From contig URYG01000040.1 of NCBI GenBank assembly GCA_900551985.1, forward strand, positions 1-18,162: 18,162 bases of DNA. Reading direction: 5' to 3'. Each line of letters begins with the position of its first letter. Within the stretch, counting starts at the first letter, position 1. This DNA comes from an uncultured Prevotella sp. (GTDB lineage Bacteria; Bacteroidota; Bacteroidia; Bacteroidales; Bacteroidaceae). The translations under genes and the position numbers were made by a program. The notes beneath the pieces are model-generated. The model saw only the letters and a list, made by a program, of their open reading frames with translations. It was not told the origin of the DNA and ran no database searches. Below, piece after piece: positions 14,084 to 18,162 of this stretch.

Positions 14084-14182
14084 TCTTTTCTAAGAATTTA
14101 ATAAAGAATAGGAGAAATAAAACACATTTTTAGCTTTTTTCGCCCTTGGAATAGTTTTTTCAGAAAAAAAGTCACCAAAAAG

Positions 14183-14213
14183 TTTGCCATTTCAATTTTT
14201 ATTTGTACCTTTG
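14183..14213 (+). promoter_or_regulatory. Promoter of tRNA-Leu
   Basis: TTTG (14183-14186), a 19-nt spacer and TACCTTTG (14206-14213), ending 11 nt before the mature tRNA, so the 5' leader is only a few bases. Confidence 0.85.
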
Positions 14214-14224
14214 CACCCGCAATC

Positions 14225-14306
14225 GCCCAGATGGCGGAATCGGTAGACGCGCTGGTCTCAAACACCAGTGGGGCAACCCATCCCGGTTCGATCCCGGGTC
14301 TGGGTA
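14225..14306 (+). tRNA. tRNA-Leu (anticodon CAA)
   Basis: A class II cloverleaf can be read directly. The acceptor stem GCCCAGA pairs with TCTGGGT (14299-14305, a G-U pair at position 1-72), with discriminator A at 14306. The anticodon stem CTGGT/ACCAG encloses loop CTCAAAC, giving anticodon CAA (14259-14261), which decodes UUG. A long variable arm TGGGgcaaCCCA follows, and the T arm is CCCGG-TTCGATC-CCGGG. The 3' CCA is not encoded. It is a stand-alone unit with its own promoter and terminator. Confidence 0.96.
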
Positions 14307-14310
14307 CAAG

Positions 14311-14344
14311 GAGCTGCAAGTTCATACTTGCGGCTCTTTTTTTT
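14311..14344 (+). terminator. Terminator of tRNA-Leu
   Basis: GAGCTGCAAG (14311-14320) pairs with CTTGCGGCTC (14327-14336), one G-U pair, followed by eight T. Confidence 0.92.
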
Positions 14345-14402
14345 GCCAGATAGGAAGATGAGGACTCACCTAAAACGTTTGCGGTGATATTTTCCTCTTT
14401 TC

Positions 14403-14435
14403 TTTTGGTAATACCAAATAATATTCCTAATTTTG
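14403..14435 (+). promoter_or_regulatory. Promoter of the GH28 gene with an overlapping operator-like inverted repeat
   Basis: TTTTG (14403-14407), a 20-nt spacer and TAATTTTG (14428-14435). TTTGGT (14404-14409) and ACCAAA (14413-14418) form an inverted repeat with a 3-nt centre lying on the -33 box, well placed for a repressor. Its core resembles operators of GntR-family hexuronate regulators (TTGGT-AT-ACCAA) with one extra central base. Confidence 0.75.
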
Positions 14436-14484
14436 CAGACGAAACAAACTATATTTATAAACCCAATAAACAAACATTATTCGC

Positions 14485-16062
14485 ATGAAGAAAATTTTCA
14501 GCATTGTTTGCGCTTGTTTGCTGGCATTAAGTGCACAGGCAAACTCTATTGACAAGTACGACGCTCTGTACGAGAACCTTCCATTCAAGATGGAAAAGGT
14601 AACTCGCCCACAATTCCCTGCCAACGAGGTAAACCTCAAGGATTTCGGAGCTGTAGGCGACGGTTCTACCCTCTGCACCGATGCATTCAAGAAAGCCATC
14701 GAGGCGCTGGAGCAGAAAGGGGGCGGTAAACTGATCGTACCACAGGGTGTATGGTTTACAGGACCTATTACTCTGAAGAGCAATATCAACCTGCATATAG
14801 AAAAAGGTGGAGTCATCCTCTTCTCGGCTGACGTCAACCTCTATCCTCTCGTAGAAACTTCTTTCGAGGGTCTTGACACCCGCCGCTGCCAGTCACCTAT
14901 CTCCGGCCGTAACCTGGAGAATGTGGCTATCACCGGGCAGGGAGCCATCGATGGCAATGGTGAATACTGGCGCCCATTGAAGAAGGCAAAGGTTACTTCG
15001 GCTCAGTGGAAGGCGATTACATCACGTGGCGGTGCCTTCAAGCGCCCTGACTACTGGTTCCCTTCTGAGGCTGCCCTCAAGGCTGATGCGAAAGGTGCAG
15101 GCATGAACGTGCCTCTCGGCATTACTACAGAAGAAGGTTGGAACGAGGTAAAGGATTATCTCCGTCCTGTAATGGTAAGCCTCATCAGCTGCAAGAACGT
15201 CTGGCTCAATGGCGTCATCTTCCAGAATTCTCCTGCCTGGAACATCCATCCTCTGATGTGCGAAAATGTACTCATCGAGGATGTACTGGTACGCAACCCT
15301 TCCTTCGCACAGAACGGTGATGGTCTGGACCTGGAGTCTTGCAAGAACTCGCTCATCGTAAACTCTACCTTCGACGTAGGCGATGATGGTATCTGCATCA
15401 AGAGCGGAAAGGATGCTGACGGCAGAAAGCGCGGTATTCCTTGCGAGAATGTTATCGTAGATGGCTGTACCGTATTCAAGGGTCACGGCGGTTTCGTGGT
15501 AGGTAGCGAAATGAGCGGTGGCGTCAAGAATGTGATGGTTACCAACTGCCAGTTCCTCGGTACCGATGTGGGCTTGCGTTTCAAGAGTGCACGTGGTAGA
15601 GGTGGCGTTGTTGAGAATATCTACATCAAGAATATGTCTATGTTTGATATCCAGACCGATGTGGTTACCTTCGACCTATACTATGGCGGAAAGTCTGCAG
15701 TAGAGGTATTGAACGATGGCGACCAGAAGAAACAGCAGGTAGTAGATATGAAGAAGGTGGATGAAACTACCCCAGCCTTCCGCAACATCGACATCAACCA
15801 TGTTATCTGCCGTGGTGCCCGCCGTGCCGCTTACTTCAACGGTCTGCCAGAGATGCCTGTACAGAATATCAGCATCAAGGATATGGAAGTTAACAATGCT
15901 GAGCAGGGTATCGTCATCAACCGTACTGAGGGCGTGAAGCTGGAGAACATCAAGGTTTCTGCCAAGACTCACACCTTCGATGCCAAGAACTCGAAGGATG
16001 TTACTGTAAACGGAAAGAAATACAAGAAGATAGATGAAAAGGGCATCACCCTCGACTTCTAA
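14485..16062 (+). CDS. Secreted GH28 polygalacturonase-family pectinase
   Basis: A 525-aa protein with signal peptide MKKIFSIVCACLLALSAQA (cut near residue 19), hence periplasmic or outer-surface. The N-terminal NLKDFGAVGDGSTLCTDAF block is the usual lead-in to the parallel beta-helix. The GH28 catalytic set is complete: NGDGLD (277-282, Asp279), GDDGICIKSGKD (Asp300, Asp301), GHGG (His334) and LRFKS (Arg365, Lys367). NGDG in place of NTDG and the insert near residues 165-225 point to the exo-acting or rhamnogalacturonan-directed bacterial subgroups rather than classic fungal endo-enzymes. The reaction is hydrolysis of galacturonic-acid linkages in pectin. No SusC/SusD lies beside it; it follows a tRNA gene. 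Confidence 0.92.
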   Translation: MKKIFSIVCACLLALSAQANSIDKYDALYENLPFKMEKVTRPQFPANEVNLKDFGAVGDGSTLCTDAFKKAIEALEQKGGGKLIVPQGVWFTGPITLKSNINLHIEKGGVILFSADVNLYPLVETSFEGLDTRRCQSPISGRNLENVAITGQGAIDGNGEYWRPLKKAKVTSAQWKAITSRGGAFKRPDYWFPSEAALKADAKGAGMNVPLGITTEEGWNEVKDYLRPVMVSLISCKNVWLNGVIFQNSPAWNIHPLMCENVLIEDVLVRNPSFAQNGDGLDLESCKNSLIVNSTFDVGDDGICIKSGKDADGRKRGIPCENVIVDGCTVFKGHGGFVVGSEMSGGVKNVMVTNCQFLGTDVGLRFKSARGRGGVVENIYIKNMSMFDIQTDVVTFDLYYGGKSAVEVLNDGDQKKQQVVDMKKVDETTPAFRNIDINHVICRGARRAAYFNGLPEMPVQNISIKDMEVNNAEQGIVINRTEGVKLENIKVSAKTHTFDAKNSKDVTVNGKKYKKIDEKGITLDF

Positions 16063-16100
16063 TCAAATCCAAACACTTGATTGGATGAAGCCCAAAAATT

Positions 16101-16140
16101 AAAAGCCGCTCAACGGATTTGCCTGTTGAGCGGCTTTTTT
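16101..16140. terminator. Bidirectional terminator between GH28 gene and rnhB
   Basis: AAAAGCCGCTCAAC (16101-16114) pairs perfectly with GTTGAGCGGCTTTT (16125-16138) around a 10-nt loop, with T-run to 16140 on the + side and a U-rich tail on the - side. Confidence 0.93.
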
Positions 16141-16148
16141 ATATGGAA

Positions 16149-16170
16149 ATCATAGCACTGCAGCTATGAT
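16149..16170 (-). other. Small hairpin just after the rnhB stop codon
   Basis: ATCATAGC (16149-16156) and GCTATGAT (16163-16170) are perfectly complementary with a 6-nt loop, 2 nt after the rnhB stop and before the main terminator. No U-tract of its own; it may protect the 3' end. Confidence 0.55.
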
Positions 16171-16172
16171 GT

Positions 16173-16781
16173 CTAGTCTTTAAAATCGAGCGAAAGCTCA
16201 CCTGTGCCTAGAAGGTTGTAGCTCTTGCGATGATAAGGCGTAATGCCAAACTCCCTGATGGCTGCACGATGCTTCTTGGTAGGATAACCCTTGTTGCCCT
16301 TCCAGTCGTACTGTGGATATTCCTCTGCAAGCTCATCCATATAGTCATCACGATAAGTCTTGGCAAGAATGCTCGCCGCAGCTATCGAGAGATACTTACC
16401 GTCGCCTTTTACTATCGTGGTATAAGGCAGGTCCTTGTAAGGCTTGAAACGGTTGCCGTCCACAATCACTGCCTCTGGACGCACCTTCAGCTGATCCAAG
16501 GCACGATGCATCGCCAGAAAACTCGCATTCAGAATATTGATCTGATCGATTTCTTCGGGAGTAACAATGCCCACAGCCCAAGCCACAGCATCCCGCTCTA
16601 TCTGTTCACGGAGCGCCTTGCGTTTCTTGTCGGTCAGCTTTTTGCTGTCATTGAGGTCAGGGTTCTGATAACCGGGAGGAAGAATCACTGCTGCCGCATA
16701 GACACTACCAGCCAGACAACCTCTGCCCGCCTCATCGCAGCCCGCCTCAATCATATCCTTATAATAATGACTTTCTAACAT
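16173..16781 (-). CDS. rnhB: Ribonuclease HII
   Basis: A 202-aa cytoplasmic enzyme that removes ribonucleotides from DNA and RNA in RNA-DNA hybrids. The active-site acids are visible: CDEAGRG (Asp16, Glu17), IVDGN (Asp108) and the AAASILAKTYRD block ending in Asp145. NDSKKLT and the C-terminal GYPTKKH are also family marks. Length is normal. It lies 56 nt after sufS on the same strand with no TAnnTTTG promoter or terminator between them, so it is probably co-transcribed with the suf genes; the pairing seems incidental to function. Confidence 0.95.
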   Translation of the reverse strand: MLESHYYKDMIEAGCDEAGRGCLAGSVYAAAVILPPGYQNPDLNDSKKLTDKKRKALREQIERDAVAWAVGIVTPEEIDQINILNASFLAMHRALDQLKVRPEAVIVDGNRFKPYKDLPYTTIVKGDGKYLSIAAASILAKTYRDDYMDELAEEYPQYDWKGNKGYPTKKHRAAIREFGITPYHRKSYNLLGTGELSLDFKD

Positions 16782-16837
16782 ATTCCTATCTACTTAAGAA
16801 GATAAATGGAGTTAAGAAGAACGGAGCACTGTCCAGC

Positions 16838-18052
16838 CTAGAACATCTGAGAAACGCGTTTTACGCCTGCTACAAGCGCATCAACCTCCTCCTTGGTATT
16901 GTACAGGGCGAAGCTCGCACGAACGGTTCCCAGGATGCCATAACGGTCCATCAAAGGCTGAGCACAATGATGACCGGTACGGACTGCGATGCCCAGGCGG
17001 TCGAGCAAGGTTCCCATATCCATGTGATGAATATCACCAACCAAGAAGCTGACAACAGCATCCTTGCCCTCCTGCTCACCGAAAAGTCTGATTCCATCGA
17101 TGGTTCTCATCTGTTCCATGCAGTAGCGGGTGAGTTCCTGCTCATGCTTGGCAATGTTGTCCATACCGAGTGCAGAGACATAATCGATAGCTTTAGCCAG
17201 ACCGTGGGTAGCCACATAATCCGGAGTACCTGCCTCGAACTTGAAAGGCAACTTCTCGAAAGTAGTTTTCTCGAAGCTTACGCTCTCAATCATCTCGCCA
17301 CCTCCCTGATAAGGAGGCAACTTCTCCAGCCACTCTTCCTTGCCGTAAAGCACACCGATTCCGGTAGGACCATAAATCTTATGTCCGCTGAAAGCGAAGA
17401 AATCACAATCCATATCCTGCACATCCACAGCAAAGTGAGGAGTACTCTGAGCACCATCCACCATCACAGGCACACCGTGCTCGTGAGCAATCTTAATCAT
17501 CTCTTTCACCGGATTCACTGTACCGAGCACGTTGCTCACTTGGGCAATGCTCACGATTTTGGTGCGTTCGGTGAATAAATGGACGAATTCATCGAGGTTA
17601 ATCTCACCTTTATCGTTGATTGGAATTACACGGATGGCGATTCCCTTCTTGGCAGCCTGCAACTGCCAAGGCACGATATTGGAGTGATGCTCCATGGTAG
17701 AGATAATCACCTCATCGCCCTCGCTCATAAAGGCATCGCAGAACGATGAAACCACGAGATTCAGACTCTCGGTAGTACCACGGGTAAAGATGACTTCCTC
17801 AACCTTCGGCGCATTGATAAACTTGCGCACGGTTTCGCGGGCTGCCTCATGAAGGTCGGTAGCCTGCTGAGAGAGATAGTGCACACCACGATGCACATTG
17901 GCATTCACGTTGAGATACTCATCGCGCATGGCATCGAGTACACACAATGGCTTCTGCGTGGTTGCCGCATTATCCAGATACACCAATGGCTTATCATAGA
18001 CCTTTCTCGATAAAATCGGGAAATCTGCTCTTACTTGATTGATATCATACAT
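16838..18052 (-). CDS. sufS: Cysteine desulfurase SufS
   Basis: A 404-aa PLP enzyme that takes sulfur from cysteine for Fe-S cluster assembly. The PLP-binding lysine is in SGHKIYGPTGIG (Lys225), with EHHSN (His123 region) and VDGAQS before it; the persulfide-forming cysteine is in RTGHHCAQPLM (Cys363), where the short RxGxHC lobe marks the group II SufS type rather than IscS. Positions match E. coli SufS closely. An AAAGGAG stretch about 15 nt before ATG 18052 is one of the few purine-rich boxes in the window but is distant for a ribosome site. It lies 36 nt after the sufD fragment, consistent with a suf operon. Confidence 0.96.
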   Translation of the reverse strand: MYDINQVRADFPILSRKVYDKPLVYLDNAATTQKPLCVLDAMRDEYLNVNANVHRGVHYLSQQATDLHEAARETVRKFINAPKVEEVIFTRGTTESLNLVVSSFCDAFMSEGDEVIISTMEHHSNIVPWQLQAAKKGIAIRVIPINDKGEINLDEFVHLFTERTKIVSIAQVSNVLGTVNPVKEMIKIAHEHGVPVMVDGAQSTPHFAVDVQDMDCDFFAFSGHKIYGPTGIGVLYGKEEWLEKLPPYQGGGEMIESVSFEKTTFEKLPFKFEAGTPDYVATHGLAKAIDYVSALGMDNIAKHEQELTRYCMEQMRTIDGIRLFGEQEGKDAVVSFLVGDIHHMDMGTLLDRLGIAVRTGHHCAQPLMDRYGILGTVRASFALYNTKEEVDALVAGVKRVSQMF

Positions 18053-18088
18053 AGTTTTAAGAACTTAACTCCTTTAAAAGGATATTAT

Positions 18089-18162
18089 CTACTTGCAAAG
18101 CTTGCAGCCCTCACACTTATTGAGTTCTCCACGGAATCGCTTCTCTACGAGATGATGCAGGC
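18089..18162 (-). CDS. sufD: SufD C-terminus (partial, runs off the window)
   Basis: Only the last 23 residues are present: LHHLVEKRFRGELNKCEGC followed by KLCK and stop. The VEKRFRGEL-x2-C-x2-C ending is what I recall for Bacteroidales SufD, the Fe-S assembly scaffold partner of SufB and SufC, and its place directly before sufS supports this. The reading frame is open to the window edge. Confidence 0.75.
   Translation of the reverse strand, partial: LHHLVEKRFRGELNKCEGCKLCK

Noticed and set aside
14098..14325. 75-codon minus-strand reading frame beginning MNLQLLVPRPGIEPG
   Set aside because: It is the antisense translation of the tRNA-Leu gene and its terminator, a well-known kind of spurious protein.
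14350..14400. Possible second hairpin after the tRNA terminator (GAGGA...TCCTC with inner CACC/GGTG)
   Set aside because: Long interrupted stem with a large loop; weaker than chance would require for a confident call.

Overview
The window looks like chromosomal DNA of a Bacteroidota bacterium, most likely Prevotellaceae (Segatella/Prevotella copri-like). Almost every gene start is preceded by the Bacteroidota sigma-factor promoter TTTG-N19-20-TAnnTTTG, Shine-Dalgarno sequences are largely absent, and the gene content (FucP-type sugar permease, GH28 pectinase, ManC with a GGKGRRLWP loop, SUF cluster with sufD-sufS) fits a gut saccharolytic anaerobe. The species assignment is inference from protein character only.

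Layout. 1-1610: a DUF4143/AAA_14 ATPase gene (-) bracketed within 1 and 4 nt by two near-identical 42-bp palindromic repeats; this is the accessory-looking part of the window. 1634-4162: a FucP/GluP-type sugar transporter (-) divergent from a secreted SGNH hydrolase (+) whose promoter sits so close to its ATG that the mRNA may be leaderless. 4252-8026: a purine-base salvage neighbourhood in separate transcription units, with xanthine phosphoribosyltransferase, NCS2 purine permease and guanine deaminase (all -), interrupted by a + strand fusion of a YqiA-like esterase to a HAD/5'-nucleotidase-like domain. 8230-11739: a 1169-aa Dna2-like nuclease-helicase. 11732-12878: greA, with a long leader containing an intrinsic-terminator-like hairpin, then a HIT protein. 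12922-14025: GDP-mannose synthesis gene manC (-). 14225-14344: tRNA-Leu(CAA) with its own promoter and terminator. 14485-16062: secreted GH28 pectinase, with an ExuR/UxuR-like inverted repeat on its promoter. 16173-18162: rnhB, sufS and the 3' end of sufD (-), probably the tail of a suf operon.

How the genes connect. Guanine deaminase (guanine to xanthine), the NCS2 permease (purine-base uptake) and Xpt (xanthine to XMP) form a short salvage route. The SGNH hydrolase, GH28 enzyme and sugar permease suit plant polysaccharide use but are not an organised polysaccharide-utilisation locus: no SusC/SusD is present. Convergent gene pairs are separated by strong bidirectional hairpins, including one with 26 perfectly paired bases per arm.

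The most noteworthy signals are the palindrome-bracketed ATPase unit, the greA leader (promoter, about 85 nt, terminator-like hairpin, greA), the repeat-rich leader of the purine permease, and the esterase-HAD fusion with altered HAD motifs. No CRISPR array, insertion sequence, phage gene or toxin-antitoxin pair was seen.
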